A stretch of 64,000 bases of DNA. Origin: Streptomyces roseifaciens. Its GTDB lineage: Bacteria; Actinomycetota; Actinomycetes; Streptomycetales; Streptomycetaceae. The notes below the pieces were generated by a model that had not been told where the DNA came from, did not search any database, and worked only from the letters and a program-made list of their open reading frames with translations. The stretch is taken from positions 35,030-99,029 of the forward strand of contig NZ_LNBE01000007.1 in assembly GCF_001445655.1 (NCBI RefSeq), in the 5' to 3' direction. Positions 26,339-35,027 of this stretch are shown one piece after another; the stretch's first letter is position 1, and the number at the start of each line of letters is the position of its first letter. A program made the position numbers and the translations under genes.

Positions 26339-27646
26339 ATGACCTTGCCCTGCTGTCCCGACTGCGGTTCCACGCTCCCCGCGGAAGCGCGCTTCTGCAT
26401 GAAGTGCGGGCGGGAACGGCCGCGGGGCGGGGCGGAGGCCCCGCCGATACCGGGGCCGCCGGCTGCGGCGGCGATACCGGAGAAGCCGGGCGCGGCAGCG
26501 ATACCGGCCCCGCCGGCCGCGTCGCCGGCCGCGTCGCCGGCTTCGGACGCGGCGGCTTCGAAGGCGGCTTCGGACGCGGCGCCTGCTCCTGCGGCGCCTG
26601 CCTCTGCGGCCCCGGCTCCTGCGGCCCCGGCCCCGGCAGCCCCTGCCCCCGCCGCCGTGCCCCCCGTTCTCCCGCCGCCCCCCGCGCCTTGGACCGTGCC
26701 GACCACCGGCGCTCCGGCCGCGCCCGCCGCCGGGCCGGCACCGGCACCCGTACCGCCGCCCGCGCCCGCGTCGACGCCCGGCGCCGCACCGGGCCACCCC
26801 GCGCCGCCCTTCCCGCCCGCGCCGGAGGCGAGCCCGCTCGCCGTCATCGGGCCCACCCCCGAGTTCTTCGTGCTCCCCAAGGCCCGCCGCAGGCTCAACC
26901 TCGGCTGGGTGGCGGCCGCCGTGGCGGTCGTGGTGATCGGCGGGGCCGTGGGCGGCGGGATCCTCCTGACGCAGGGCAAGGACGACGGCAAGCGGGACGC
27001 CGCCCGGATCGAGGACACCGAATCCGTGGAGCCGGCGCCGCCCACGGCGGCACCGAGCAACCCGCCCTCGCCGTCGCCGTCCGCCTCGCCCTCCGCGTCG
27101 CCCTCGGCCTCCGCCTCCGCATCGGCGTCCCCGTCCGCCTCCGAGTCCTCCTCGGCCTCGCCGTCGCCGTCCGCGTCGTCGTCGGCGCCCGCGACGGGCG
27201 GCCCCGCGCCCGCGGGGTACGAGAACGTGTCCGCCCCGGAGGGGTTCTCCCTCGCGGTGCCCCAGGGGTGGCGCCGGGAGGACAACGGGAGCGGCCAGAT
27301 CGACTACGCGGGCCGCACCGGCAGCGAGTACCTGCGCATCGGCATCGTGCACGGCACCAAGCAGTCCGCCTACGACCACTTCCAGGACCTGGAGAAGGGC
27401 GTGGCCCAGCTGAACGGCTACAAGCGGGTCAAGATGACGCGCAACACCTTCCAGGGCCGCCCGGGCGCCCTGTGGGAGTGGACCTGGGTCGAGAAGTCCT
27501 CGGGCCGCACCATGCACGGCCACAACCAGGCGTACGTGGACGGTTCGGGCACGGAGTACGCCATCATGTTCCGCGGCCGGGACGGCGGCGGGGACGCGTA
27601 CCGCAAGCCCTTCGACACGGCGCTCGGCTCCTGGCGGGCCGGGTAG
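26339..27646 (+). CDS. Zinc-ribbon membrane protein with long Pro/Ala and Ser linkers
   Basis: A 435-residue protein. The N-terminus is a zinc ribbon: CPDC (C6, C9) and CMKC (C20, C23). It is followed by about 130 residues of Ala/Pro repeats, one transmembrane helix near residues 191-211 (WVAAAVAVVVIGGAVGGGIL), a Ser/Pro/Ala spacer (SPSASPSASPSASASASAS type, about 235-285), then a folded outer domain of about 140 residues (YENVSAPEGFSLAVPQGWRR to the end). The layout suggests a cytoplasmic zinc sensor or anchor joined to an extracellular domain. Function is unknown. A TACGAT hexamer (26284-26289) may be its -10 element. Confidence 0.83.
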   Translation: MTLPCCPDCGSTLPAEARFCMKCGRERPRGGAEAPPIPGPPAAAAIPEKPGAAAIPAPPAASPAASPASDAAASKAASDAAPAPAAPASAAPAPAAPAPAAPAPAAVPPVLPPPPAPWTVPTTGAPAAPAAGPAPAPVPPPAPASTPGAAPGHPAPPFPPAPEASPLAVIGPTPEFFVLPKARRRLNLGWVAAAVAVVVIGGAVGGGILLTQGKDDGKRDAARIEDTESVEPAPPTAAPSNPPSPSPSASPSASPSASASASASPSASESSSASPSPSASSSAPATGGPAPAGYENVSAPEGFSLAVPQGWRREDNGSGQIDYAGRTGSEYLRIGIVHGTKQSAYDHFQDLEKGVAQLNGYKRVKMTRNTFQGRPGALWEWTWVEKSSGRTMHGHNQAYVDGSGTEYAIMFRGRDGGGDAYRKPFDTALGSWRAG

Positions 27647-27755
27647 CCGGGCGCGCTCAGGCGCCCCCTGAACGGCCGGGTGGCCCCCGCCCGGCCGCGG
27701 CCGGGCGGCTCATAGACTCGGGTGACCAGTCCTCAGCCGAACGGGAGAGCCGACC

Positions 27756-29033
27756 GTGACCGATACCGAACACTCCGCGGATGTGATCGTCGTCGGGGCC
27801 GGCCCGGCCGGGTCGACCACCGCGTACTACCTCGCGAAGGCCGGACTGGACGTCCTCCTGCTGGAGAAGACGGCGTTCCCGCGCGAGAAGGTGTGCGGCG
27901 ACGGGCTGACCCCCCGTGCCACCAAGCAGCTCGTGGCGATGGGCATCGACATCTCCGAGGAGGCGGGCTGGCTGCGCAACAAGGGCCTGCGCATCATCGG
28001 CGGCGGCGTCCGGCTGCAGCTCGACTGGCCGGATCTCGCCTCCTTCCCGGACTACGGACTGGTCCGCAAGCGCGACGACTTCGACGAGCAGCTGGCCCGC
28101 AACGCGGTGAAGGCCGGCGCGCGGATGTACGAGCGCTGCAACGTGGGCGCGCCCGTCATCGACGACCGCACGGGCCGGATCGTGGGCGTCGAGGCGAAGC
28201 TGGGCGAGGAGAAGACCCCGGTCACCTTCCGCGCCCCGCTGGTCGTCGCGGCCGACGGCAACTCCTCCCGGCTGTCGCTGGGCATGGGCCTGCACCGCCG
28301 CGAGGACCGCCCCATGGGCGTGGCCGTGCGCACGTACTTCACCTCCCCGCGCCACGACGACGACTACCTGGAGTCCTGGCTGGAGCTGTGGGACCGGCGC
28401 GGCCCGAAGGACCGGCTGCTGCCCGGCTACGGCTGGATCTTCGGCATGGGCGACGGCACGAGCAACGTCGGCCTCGGCGTGCTCAACACCTCCGATTCCT
28501 TCAAGGAGCTGGACTGGCGCGAGGTCCTCAAGGCCTGGTGCGCCTCGATGCCGGAGGACTGGGGCTACACCCCGGAGAACATGACGGGCCCGATCCGCGG
28601 CGCCGCCCTGCCCATGGCCTTCAACCGCCAGCCGCACTACACGCGCGGCCTGCTGCTGGTCGGCGACGCGGGCGGGCTGGTGAACCCGTTCAACGGCGAG
28701 GGCATCGCGTACGCCATGGAGTCCGGGCAGATCGCCGCGGACGTCATCGTCCAGGCCCACGCGCGCGCTTCGTACGCCCAGCGCGAGCTGGCCCTGCAGC
28801 GCTACCCGAAGGTCCTCAAGGACACCTACGGCGGCTACTACACGCTCGGCCGGGCCTTCGTGAAGCTCATCGGCAACCCGAAGGTGATGAAGATCGGCGC
28901 CCAGCACGGCCTGACGCACCCGCTGCTGATGAAGTTCACGCTGAAGATGCTGGCGAACCTGACGGACCCGCAGGGCGGGGACGCGATGGACCGCATCATC
29001 AACGGGCTGAGCCGGGTGGCGCCGAAGGCGTGA
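27756..29033 (+). CDS. Geranylgeranyl reductase family flavoprotein, probable menaquinone tail reductase
   Basis: A 425-residue FAD enzyme of the geranylgeranyl reductase family. The dinucleotide fold is DVIVVGAGPAGSTTAYYLAK (residues 9-28). KVCGDGLTPRA follows, a GGR family marker, and the second FAD motif is LLVGDAGGLVNPFNGEGIAY. The mycobacterial relative MenJ reduces one isoprene unit of menaquinone; position between menG and nuo makes that role likely here. It starts with GTG. TAGACT (27714-27719) could be a -10 element, leaving a short 5' leader with a GGGAGAG ribosome site. Confidence 0.88.
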   Translation: MTDTEHSADVIVVGAGPAGSTTAYYLAKAGLDVLLLEKTAFPREKVCGDGLTPRATKQLVAMGIDISEEAGWLRNKGLRIIGGGVRLQLDWPDLASFPDYGLVRKRDDFDEQLARNAVKAGARMYERCNVGAPVIDDRTGRIVGVEAKLGEEKTPVTFRAPLVVAADGNSSRLSLGMGLHRREDRPMGVAVRTYFTSPRHDDDYLESWLELWDRRGPKDRLLPGYGWIFGMGDGTSNVGLGVLNTSDSFKELDWREVLKAWCASMPEDWGYTPENMTGPIRGAALPMAFNRQPHYTRGLLLVGDAGGLVNPFNGEGIAYAMESGQIAADVIVQAHARASYAQRELALQRYPKVLKDTYGGYYTLGRAFVKLIGNPKVMKIGAQHGLTHPLLMKFTLKMLANLTDPQGGDAMDRIINGLSRVAPKA

Positions 29034-29108
29034 CGCGCGGGCGCCGCACGGGCTTCCACCCTTCGGGTGGCTTCCGGGCGCCCCGGACCGCCCGCTCCGG
29101 TCCGCTGA

Positions 29109-30131
29109 TCACACCACCCCGTTGAGCAGTGCCTGTCCCAGCGGGGTGAGCGTGTGGTGCACGGAGGGACCCGTGCGGGTGGTGCTGAGCAGGCCCGCCT
29201 CCCGCAGCACGGTCGCGTGCTCGCTCGCCGAGGCCGGGGAGATGCCGGTGCGGCGGGCGAGCTGTGCGGTGCTGCCGCCCTCGGCCGCCGCGTCCAGCAC
29301 CCGGGCGCGGGTGCGTCCGAGCAGCGCGGTCAGCCGCCCGAGTCCGCCCGGGGCGGTGGGGCGGGAGAGGACCGCCTGGTAGGCGGACAGGTCGAGGGCG
29401 ACGGGGTAGCACAGGTCGATCGGCGCCTCGTCGTCCGCGCTGTGGGCGCGCGCCGTGGGGTGCGGCCAGAAGAACGAGGGCGTGAGCGTCAGGCCGCGGC
29501 CCGCCAGGTGCACGTCGTGGAAGTCCCGGTGGAAGCCCTCGTTGTGCATGCAGGGCACGTGCAGCACGGGCGACTCCCAGCGCACGGTGGGGTGCAGGGT
29601 GGCGAGCAGGTGCTCGACGCCCTGTTCCGCGGCGGTGCGGATGCGGCGCGTGCGGTCGGCCTGCACGCAGGCGGTGACCTGCGACCAGTACGGCGCGAGG
29701 GCCGTCTCCCAGTACGAGCGGAAGGCCTGGTCGACGGTCCGGGCGGCCGGGCGGTCGGCGGTGTGCAGGTCGCCGAACCACTGCGGCACGGGGCGGTGGT
29801 CCAGCGCGCACTCCAGCTCGGCCGTCCAGACCTTCCGCGGCAGGGACCACACGGACTCCAGGCTCTCCGCCAGCGAGCAGGCCCCGTCCTCGGCGTGCAG
29901 GAACGCCTCGGGGAGGTACTCGCCCATGTTGGCCGGGGCGAGCTCCAGCAGGGGCCGCATGAGCGGGCTCAGGCCGCGCTGGGTGCGGTGCCGCCAGCCC
30001 TCCAGGGCGATCCCGCCCATCCACCGGTTCTGCAGGACGGGCAGGCTCAGTGCCGCCTCCGCCAGCGGATCGGGGCCGGGCGCGAGGCGCACCCTGCCGA
30101 GATCTTCGGGGCCGAAGTGGATACGCAGCAC
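29109..30131 (-). CDS. ArsR-type winged-helix regulator (DUF5937-like)
   Basis: A 340-residue protein. The N-terminal ~240 residues (LRIHFGPEDLGRVRLAPGPD, EAALSLPVLQNR, MHNEGFHRDFH) match the DUF5937 domain of actinobacterial regulators. The C-terminal ~80 residues form an ArsR-like winged helix: GRTRARVLDAAAEGGSTAQL, then ARRTGISPASASEHATVLRE. No metal-binding cysteine motif is seen. The GTG (VLRIHF) matches the usual family start but lacks a ribosome site. A perfect 16-bp palindrome lies 38 bp upstream, a good candidate for autoregulation. Confidence 0.87.
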   Translation of the reverse strand: MLRIHFGPEDLGRVRLAPGPDPLAEAALSLPVLQNRWMGGIALEGWRHRTQRGLSPLMRPLLELAPANMGEYLPEAFLHAEDGACSLAESLESVWSLPRKVWTAELECALDHRPVPQWFGDLHTADRPAARTVDQAFRSYWETALAPYWSQVTACVQADRTRRIRTAAEQGVEHLLATLHPTVRWESPVLHVPCMHNEGFHRDFHDVHLAGRGLTLTPSFFWPHPTARAHSADDEAPIDLCYPVALDLSAYQAVLSRPTAPGGLGRLTALLGRTRARVLDAAAEGGSTAQLARRTGISPASASEHATVLREAGLLSTTRTGPSVHHTLTPLGQALLNGVV

Positions 30132-30168
30132 GGTGACCGAAGGTAGCGCCCCGGCGGTATCGGCCAAC

Positions 30169-30184
30169 TGTCCAGATCTGGACA
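30169..30184. promoter_or_regulatory. Perfect palindrome in the ArsR-type promoter
   Basis: TGTCCAGATCTGGACA, 16 bp. On the minus strand it overlaps a -35-like TTGTCC with CGATAC seventeen bases later, so a bound repressor would block the promoter. Confidence 0.65.
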
Positions 30185-30412
30185 ACTTTACGGGGAGCCC
30201 GGATTCGGCTGCCGCCGAAGGGCTTTGTCCCCGCGATGACGGTGCTTGCAGACTTCACATACCGGGACGGGCGCTTCTCATGCGGCTCGGAGCGCCCGCC
30301 CCGGTACCGGGGGAGGCACGGATGTCCTGGGGGCGACGGGGGTCGCAGGGTGTCCGTGCGGGCAGGCCGCGCCGCGGGCCGTGCGGGGGACACGGCCGCC
30401 GGCGGGCATGCC

Positions 30413-30451
30413 GAAGGGCCGCCGTCCCGAGCGGTGGGACGGCGGCCCTTC
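30413..30451. terminator. Terminator downstream of nlpC
   Basis: GAAGGGCCGCCGTCCC (30413-30428) pairs perfectly with GGGACGGCGGCCCTTC (30436-30451) over a 7-nt loop, 31 bp past the nlpC stop codon. Confidence 0.9.
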
Positions 30452-30482
30452 GCAGGTGTGCGAGCCGCTGGGCGGTCCGGCG

Positions 30483-31337
30483 TCAGAGGACGCGGACGGC
30501 ACCCGTGGGCGGGGAGTAGCTCATGTCGCGCTCGACGATGCCCGTGCTCGGGTTCTGCGCGCCGATGAACTTGCCGCCGCCGATGTAGACGGCCACGTGG
30601 TACGCGCTGCCCGCGGAGCCCCAGTAGAGGATGTCGCCGACCTGCAGGTTCGAGGTCGACACCTGGGTGCCGGCCGTCGACTGGTCCTGCGAGACGCGCG
30701 GCAGGTCGATGCCGATCTGGCTGTAGGCGGCCATGACCAGGCCGGAGCAGTCGTAGGAGGACGGGCCGGTGGAGCCCATCACGTACGCCTTGCCGACCTG
30801 GGCCCGGAGGAAGGAGACCAGGGAGGCGGTGCTGCCGGTGGCGGTGCCGCTGCTCTTGGAGGAGGACGAGGCGGGGGCGTCGGCGTCGGCGTCCTCGGAG
30901 GTCTGGGCGGCGGACTTGCTGCTCAGGCTCTGGCGCTCGTTCGCGCGGGAGGCGCGGGCCTCCTCCTTCTCGCGCTTCTCCTTGGCCGCGGCGGCCTTGC
31001 GCTCGGCCTCCGCCTTGCGCTCGGCCTCGTCGGCGGCCTTCTTGGCGGCGGCCTCGACCTTGCTGGTGGCCTCGTCCTGCTGCGCGCGGTCCTGGTAGTC
31101 GAAGGCGGTCTGCTGGGTGGCCGCCGCGCTCTGCGCGATGGACGTGGCCAGGGCCGCGTTGACCGCGGGCATCTCGACGGTCGCCTCGACGGGCTTCTCG
31201 GCGGCGGTGGCGGAACCGGCGCCGGCCACGGCCAGGGTGCTGAGGACGCCACCGGCAACACCAGTGCGGACGACCCACGACTGGGTGGCCGTACGACGGG
31301 GCTTCCGGTGGCTGGTTATGTGCGCGTTGGGGGACAT
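30483..31337 (-). CDS. Secreted NlpC/P60 peptidoglycan hydrolase
   Basis: A 284-residue cell-wall endopeptidase. The signal region is about residues 1-45 (VVRTGVAGGVLSTLAVAGAG, then SATAAE). Residues 55-125 form a charged Ala/Lys/Glu coiled coil (AAKKAADEAERKAEAERKAA), followed by a Ser-rich linker. The C-terminal NlpC/P60 domain (about 165-284) has the catalytic Cys in YDCSGLV (near 196) and His in AYHVAVYIGGG (near 247). The ATG at 31337 lacks a ribosome site; a GTG 57 bp upstream is possible. The promoter candidate lies about 350 nt upstream, implying a long leader. It is divergent from nuoA. Confidence 0.92.
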   Translation of the reverse strand: MSPNAHITSHRKPRRTATQSWVVRTGVAGGVLSTLAVAGAGSATAAEKPVEATVEMPAVNAALATSIAQSAAATQQTAFDYQDRAQQDEATSKVEAAAKKAADEAERKAEAERKAAAAKEKREKEEARASRANERQSLSSKSAAQTSEDADADAPASSSSKSSGTATGSTASLVSFLRAQVGKAYVMGSTGPSSYDCSGLVMAAYSQIGIDLPRVSQDQSTAGTQVSTSNLQVGDILYWGSAGSAYHVAVYIGGGKFIGAQNPSTGIVERDMSYSPPTGAVRVL

Positions 31338-31345
31338 GGGACAAC

Positions 31346-31358
31346 GGACTATCAGTCC
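31346..31358. repeat. Small hairpin just before nlpC start
   Basis: GGACT (31346-31350), ATC, AGTCC (31354-31358). It ends eight bases ahead of the nlpC ATG, where a ribosome site would be expected, so it could limit initiation. Confidence 0.45.
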
Positions 31359-31380
31359 GCGCAGGTTGAGTTCAATAAAG

Positions 31381-31394
31381 GTGACGTGCGTCAC
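31381..31394. promoter_or_regulatory. CRP/FNR-type palindrome in the nlpC leader
   Basis: GTGACGTGCGTCAC, a perfect 14-bp palindrome. On the minus strand with flanks it reads TGTGACGCACGTCACC, nine of ten consensus positions of TGTGA-N6-TCACA, and it fits the GTG-N6-GNCAC motif I recall for Streptomyces Crp. Confidence 0.6.
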
Positions 31395-31694
31395 AATTGA
31401 CGTGGACGCGCCCAGAATTCGGGCATTTGATCACGGGAACATCACGGCGCCTCGCGCCCCGCCGACCCCTATCAGCCGCCTCAGCATGGGGTTTTGGCCA
31501 TCGGTCATGATCGGCGATGGTCATATCACCATCACGGCTCACGTGTCGAGGCTACCCGGCAAAACCGGCCCTAGACCCGTCCGGCGCGTGGCGCAGCTCA
31601 CGTCCCGCCCGCCCCGTGCGAGCTCTCGTGAACGGAGACACCAGCCGTTGCCCGGCGCGGCCTCCGGGGCGATGCCGGGTCAGTGAACGGCGCT

Positions 31695-31724
31695 CCTATA
31701 TCAGTTGAAGGCACCCGGTGCCAA
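31695..31724 (-). promoter_or_regulatory. Candidate nlpC promoter
   Basis: On the minus strand TTGGCA (plus 31719-31724), 18-base spacer, TATAGG (plus 31695-31700). The predicted transcript start near 31688 leaves a 5' leader of about 350 nt. Confidence 0.5.
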
Positions 31725-31923
31725 TTTGCGTGCGCGCGGCATCGCTTGATAGTGCGACACGTCTCCGACCAGGCCCTGAGCGTCCGATTGTCACCTCTGG
31801 TGATCACTCGGCCGCTTCGTGTATGAAGATCGCCGCTCATCCGACTTGATGATCGTTCGTCAGGTGGTGGAGATCACAAACGCGGGTGTGTACCCCGTGT
31901 CGCAGATCACAGACCGGCGGGCA

Positions 31924-31929
31924 TAGGAT
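31924..31929 (+). promoter_or_regulatory. Candidate nuoA -10 element
   Basis: TAGGAT, a good actinobacterial -10 hexamer. No convincing -35 lies 17-18 bases upstream, so an activator may be needed. The start of transcription would be near 31936. Confidence 0.45.
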
Positions 31930-31944
31930 GCAATCGACCCGGGC

Positions 31945-31962
31945 TTGTGAACTGCCTCACAT
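31945..31962. promoter_or_regulatory. Rex operator (ROP) candidate before nuoA
   Basis: TGTGAACTGCCTCACA (31946-31961) matches the Streptomyces Rex consensus TGTGAAC-N3-TTCACA with one mismatch. It lies about 10-25 bp after the likely nuo transcript start, where bound Rex would block the operon when NADH is low relative to NAD+. Confidence 0.75.
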
Positions 31963-32067
31963 ATCGGTGATCTTCGCGGTGATCTCCGGTGGTCGTCACC
32001 GTGGGCGGGGCGCCCGACCGGGTCCGGTAAGCCGGCAGTCAGCGTCGACTGGAAGGAGCGAGGAGCG

Positions 32068-32427
32068 GTGAACGCCTACGCGCCCATCCTCGTACTGGGA
32101 GCCCTCGGGGCAGGCTTCGCGATCTTCTCCGTGGTCATGGCCTCGCTCATCGGGCCCAAGAGGTACAACCGCGCCAAGCTCGAGGCCTACGAGTGCGGTA
32201 TCGAGCCGACCCCGCAGCCCGCGGGCGGCGGGCGCTTCCCGATCAAGTACTACCTGACGGCGATGCTCTTCATCGTCTTCGACATCGAGATCGTCTTCCT
32301 CTACCCCTGGGCCGTCACCTTCGACGCCCTGGGTCTGTTCGGGCTCGTGGAGATGCTGCTCTTCGTGCTCACCGTCTTCGTCGCCTACGCCTACGTCTGG
32401 CGCCGCGGCGGCCTGGAATGGGACTAG
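32068..32427 (+). CDS. nuoA: NADH-quinone oxidoreductase subunit A
   Basis: 119-residue membrane subunit of complex I, first gene of a complete 14-gene operon. Three transmembrane helices are visible ([59 protein letters not shown]), with the conserved loop YECGIEP and [12 protein letters not shown] block. The GTG start follows an AAGGAGCGAGGAGC ribosome site. It may be controlled by Rex through the operator about 105 bp upstream. Confidence 0.97.
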   Translation: MNAYAPILVLGALGAGFAIFSVVMASLIGPKRYNRAKLEAYECGIEPTPQPAGGGRFPIKYYLTAMLFIVFDIEIVFLYPWAVTFDALGLFGLVEMLLFVLTVFVAYAYVWRRGGLEWD

Positions 32428-32437
32428 GGGGCACCAC

Positions 32438-32992
32438 ATGGGACTCGAGGAGAAGCTGCCCAGCGGCTTCGCGCTGACCACCGTCGAGCAGGCCGCCGGC
32501 TGGGTCCGCAAGTCGTCCGTCTTCCCGGCGACCTTCGGCCTGGCCTGCTGCGCCATCGAGATGATGACCACCGGCGCCGGCCGTTACGACCTGGCCCGCT
32601 TCGGCATGGAGGTCTTCCGCGGCTCGCCCCGCCAGGCCGATCTGATGATCGTCGCCGGCCGGGTCAGCCAGAAGATGGCCCCCGTCCTGCGTCAGGTCTA
32701 CGACCAGATGCCCAACCCCAAGTGGGTGATCTCCATGGGCGTCTGCGCCTCCAGCGGCGGCATGTTCAACAACTACGCGATCGTCCAGGGCGTCGACCAC
32801 ATCGTGCCGGTCGACATCTATCTCCCCGGCTGCCCGCCGCGGCCCGAGATGCTCATGGACGCGATCTTGAAGCTGCACCGGAAGATCCAGGGCGAGAAGC
32901 TCGGGGTGCACCGCGAGGAGGCCGCCCGCGAGGCGGAGGAGGCGGCCCTCAAAGCCCTGCCGTTGATCGAGATGAAGGGGCTGCTGCGGTGA
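32438..32992 (+). CDS. nuoB: NADH-quinone oxidoreductase subunit B (N2 cluster)
   Basis: 184-residue subunit carrying the terminal [4Fe-4S] cluster N2 that reduces the quinone. The tandem cysteines are in [11 protein letters not shown], with further ligands in [15 protein letters not shown] and [10 protein letters not shown]. It lies 10 bp after nuoA; its TGA overlaps the nuoC GTG. Confidence 0.97.
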   Translation: MGLEEKLPSGFALTTVEQAAGWVRKSSVFPATFGLACCAIEMMTTGAGRYDLARFGMEVFRGSPRQADLMIVAGRVSQKMAPVLRQVYDQMPNPKWVISMGVCASSGGMFNNYAIVQGVDHIVPVDIYLPGCPPRPEMLMDAILKLHRKIQGEKLGVHREEAAREAEEAALKALPLIEMKGLLR

Positions 32993-33705
32993 GCGAGCAG
33001 GAACGGGTCCCCCCCGAGCAGGTCCCCGCCCAGCGGGAGGAGACCGGCGAGGCCGTCCGCGTCCAGCGCGGCATGTTCGGCGCCCGCAACGGCGGCGACA
33101 CCAGCGGCTACGGCGGCCTGGTGCGGACCGTACGGCTGCCCGGCGAGGCCACCCGCCCCTACGGCGGCTACTTCGACGAGGTGGCGGACGAGTTCGAGGG
33201 CGCCCTGGAGGAGCAGGGCCTCCTCCCGGGGAACGTGATCGAGAAGACCGTCGTCGACCGCGGCGAGCTCACGTTCCACATCGCGCGCGAGCACCTGCCC
33301 CGCGCCGCCCGCACCCTCCGCGACGACCCCGCGCTCCGCTTCGAGCTGTGCACGGGCGTGAGCGGAGTGCACTTCCCCGGCGACAAGGGCCGCGAGCTGC
33401 ACGCCGTCTACCACCTGCGCTCGATCACTCACAACCGGTTGATCCGGCTGGAGGTGAGCGCCCCCGACGCCGACCCGCACATCCCGTCGGTCGTCGACGT
33501 CTACCCCACCAACGACTGGCACGAGCGCGAGACCTACGACTTCTTCGGCATCGTCTTCGACGGCCACCCCGCGCTCACGCGGATCATGATGCCGGACGAC
33601 TGGCAGGGCTTCCCGCAGCGCAAGGACTACCCCCTCGGCGGCATTCCCGTCGAGTACAAGGGCGCCCGCATCCCGGCTCCGGACGAGCGGAGGTCGTACA
33701 GCTGA
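32989..33705 (+). CDS. nuoC: NADH-quinone oxidoreductase subunit C
   Basis: 238-residue 30-kDa-type subunit of the peripheral arm. The N-terminal ~60 residues are a charged extension ([20 protein letters not shown]), followed by the standard domain ending in the family signature [20 protein letters not shown] and KDYPLGG. It overlaps nuoB (GTGA) and nuoD (TGATG). Confidence 0.97.
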   Translation: MSEQERVPPEQVPAQREETGEAVRVQRGMFGARNGGDTSGYGGLVRTVRLPGEATRPYGGYFDEVADEFEGALEEQGLLPGNVIEKTVVDRGELTFHIAREHLPRAARTLRDDPALRFELCTGVSGVHFPGDKGRELHAVYHLRSITHNRLIRLEVSAPDADPHIPSVVDVYPTNDWHERETYDFFGIVFDGHPALTRIMMPDDWQGFPQRKDYPLGGIPVEYKGARIPAPDERRSYS

Positions 33706-35027
33706 TGAGCGCATCACAAGCAAGCCCGCGTGAGACGACGGAAGGCACCGTCTACACGGTCACCGGCGGCGACTGGGACGAACTCGCGGCCACCGCCAAA
33801 CAGGCCGACGACGAGCGCATCATCGTCAACATGGGTCCGCAGCACCCCTCCACCCACGGAGTGCTCCGGCTGATCCTGGAGATCGACGGCGAGACCGTCA
33901 CCGAGGCCCGCTGCGGCATCGGCTATCTGCACACCGGCATCGAGAAGAACCTCGAATACCGGACCTGGACCCAGGGCACCACCTTCGTCACGCGCATGGA
34001 TTACCTGACGCCGTTCTTCAACGAGACGGCGTACTGCCTCGGCGTGGAGAGGCTCCTGGGCATCGAGGAGCAGATCCCCGACCGCGCCACGGTCATCCGC
34101 GTGCTCCTGATGGAGCTGAACCGAATCTCCTCGCACCTGGTGTGCATCGCCACCGGCGGCATGGAGCTCGGTGCCACCACGATCATGATCTACGGCTTCC
34201 GGGACCGCGAGCTCGTCCTCGACGTCTACGAGCTGATCACCGGCCTGCGCATGAACCACGCCTACGTCCGCCCCGGCGGCCTCGCGCAGGACCTGCCGCC
34301 CGGCGCCGTGGACCAGGTGCGCGAGTTCGTGAAGAAGATGCGCAAGAACCTGCCGGAGTACGACAAGCTCGCCACCGGCAACCCCATCTTCAAGGGCCGC
34401 CTGCAGGGCGTCGGCCACCTCGACCTCGCCGGCTGCATGGCCCTCGGCGCGACCGGCCCCATCCTGCGCGCCACCGGCCTGCCGCACGACCTGCGCAAGT
34501 CCCAGCCCTACTGCGGCTACGACACCTACGACTTCGAGGTGCCGACCGCCGACACCTGCGACTCCTACGGGCGCTTCCTGATCCGCCTGGAGGAGATGCA
34601 CCAGTCCCTGCGGATCATCGAGCAGTGCCTGGACCGGCTCGCCCCCGGCCCGGTCATGGTCGCGGACAAGAAGATCGCCTGGCCCGCCCAGCTGGCCCTG
34701 GGCCCCGACGGCCTCGGCAACTCCCTCGACCACATCAAGAAGATCATGGGCACCTCCATGGAGGCCCTGATCCACCACTTCAAGCTGGTGACGGAGGGCT
34801 TCCGGGTCCCGCCCGGCCAGGTCTACGCCGCGGTCGAGTCGCCCAAGGGCGAGCTGGGCGTCCACGTCGTCAGCGACGGCGGCACCCGCCCCTACCGCGT
34901 CCACTTCCGCGACCCGTCCTTCACCAACCTGCAGTCCATGGCGGCGATGTGCGAGGGCGGCCAGGTGGCCGACGTGATCGTCGCGGTGGCGTCCATCGAT
35001 CCCGTGATGGGAGGCGTCGACCGGTGA
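33705..35027 (+). CDS. nuoD: NADH-quinone oxidoreductase subunit D
   Basis: 440-residue 49-kDa-type subunit forming the quinone pocket with nuoB. The N-terminal [13 protein letters not shown] block (near residue 43) contains the conserved quinone-site histidine. The mid-region has [12 protein letters not shown], and the end has [17 protein letters not shown] and [10 protein letters not shown]. The first 30 residues are an actinobacterial extension. It overlaps nuoC and nuoE. Confidence 0.97.
   Translation: MSASQASPRETTEGTVYTVTGGDWDELAATAKQADDERIIVNMGPQHPSTHGVLRLILEIDGETVTEARCGIGYLHTGIEKNLEYRTWTQGTTFVTRMDYLTPFFNETAYCLGVERLLGIEEQIPDRATVIRVLLMELNRISSHLVCIATGGMELGATTIMIYGFRDRELVLDVYELITGLRMNHAYVRPGGLAQDLPPGAVDQVREFVKKMRKNLPEYDKLATGNPIFKGRLQGVGHLDLAGCMALGATGPILRATGLPHDLRKSQPYCGYDTYDFEVPTADTCDSYGRFLIRLEEMHQSLRIIEQCLDRLAPGPVMVADKKIAWPAQLALGPDGLGNSLDHIKKIMGTSMEALIHHFKLVTEGFRVPPGQVYAAVESPKGELGVHVVSDGGTRPYRVHFRDPSFTNLQSMAAMCEGGQVADVIVAVASIDPVMGGVDR

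Larger units (their letters stand above)
30132..30482. other. Spacer between nlpC end and the ArsR-type gene
   Basis: Contains the ArsR-type promoter/operator and the nlpC terminator (listed separately). The remaining part (30190-30410) is GC-rich and shows no gene I can support. Confidence 0.6.
31338..32067. other. Divergent nlpC-nuoA regulatory region (730 bp)
   Basis: No gene is supported; AT content is noticeably higher than in flanking genes. It carries the nlpC promoter and long leader, a CRP-like palindrome, a GATGGT/ACCATC inverted repeat (31516-31533), several GGTGATC/GATCAC words, the nuo promoter region and the Rex operator. Short frames here lack coding bias. Confidence 0.75.

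Noticed and set aside
31338..31690. ydaO-type c-di-AMP riboswitch before nlpC
   Set aside because: Expected for some Streptomyces wall hydrolase genes, but I could not locate its conserved boxes (such as GGGTGAATC) on the minus strand. A covariance search would settle it.
31897..31910. Second Crp-type site (GTGTCGCAGATCAC) upstream of nuoA
   Set aside because: It fits GTG-N6-GNCAC only on one strand and is not palindromic; such a loose pattern is expected several times by chance in 64 kb.
31598..32071. Small frames in the nlpC-nuoA spacer
   Set aside because: No coding bias, no ribosome sites, and they cover regulatory sequences.
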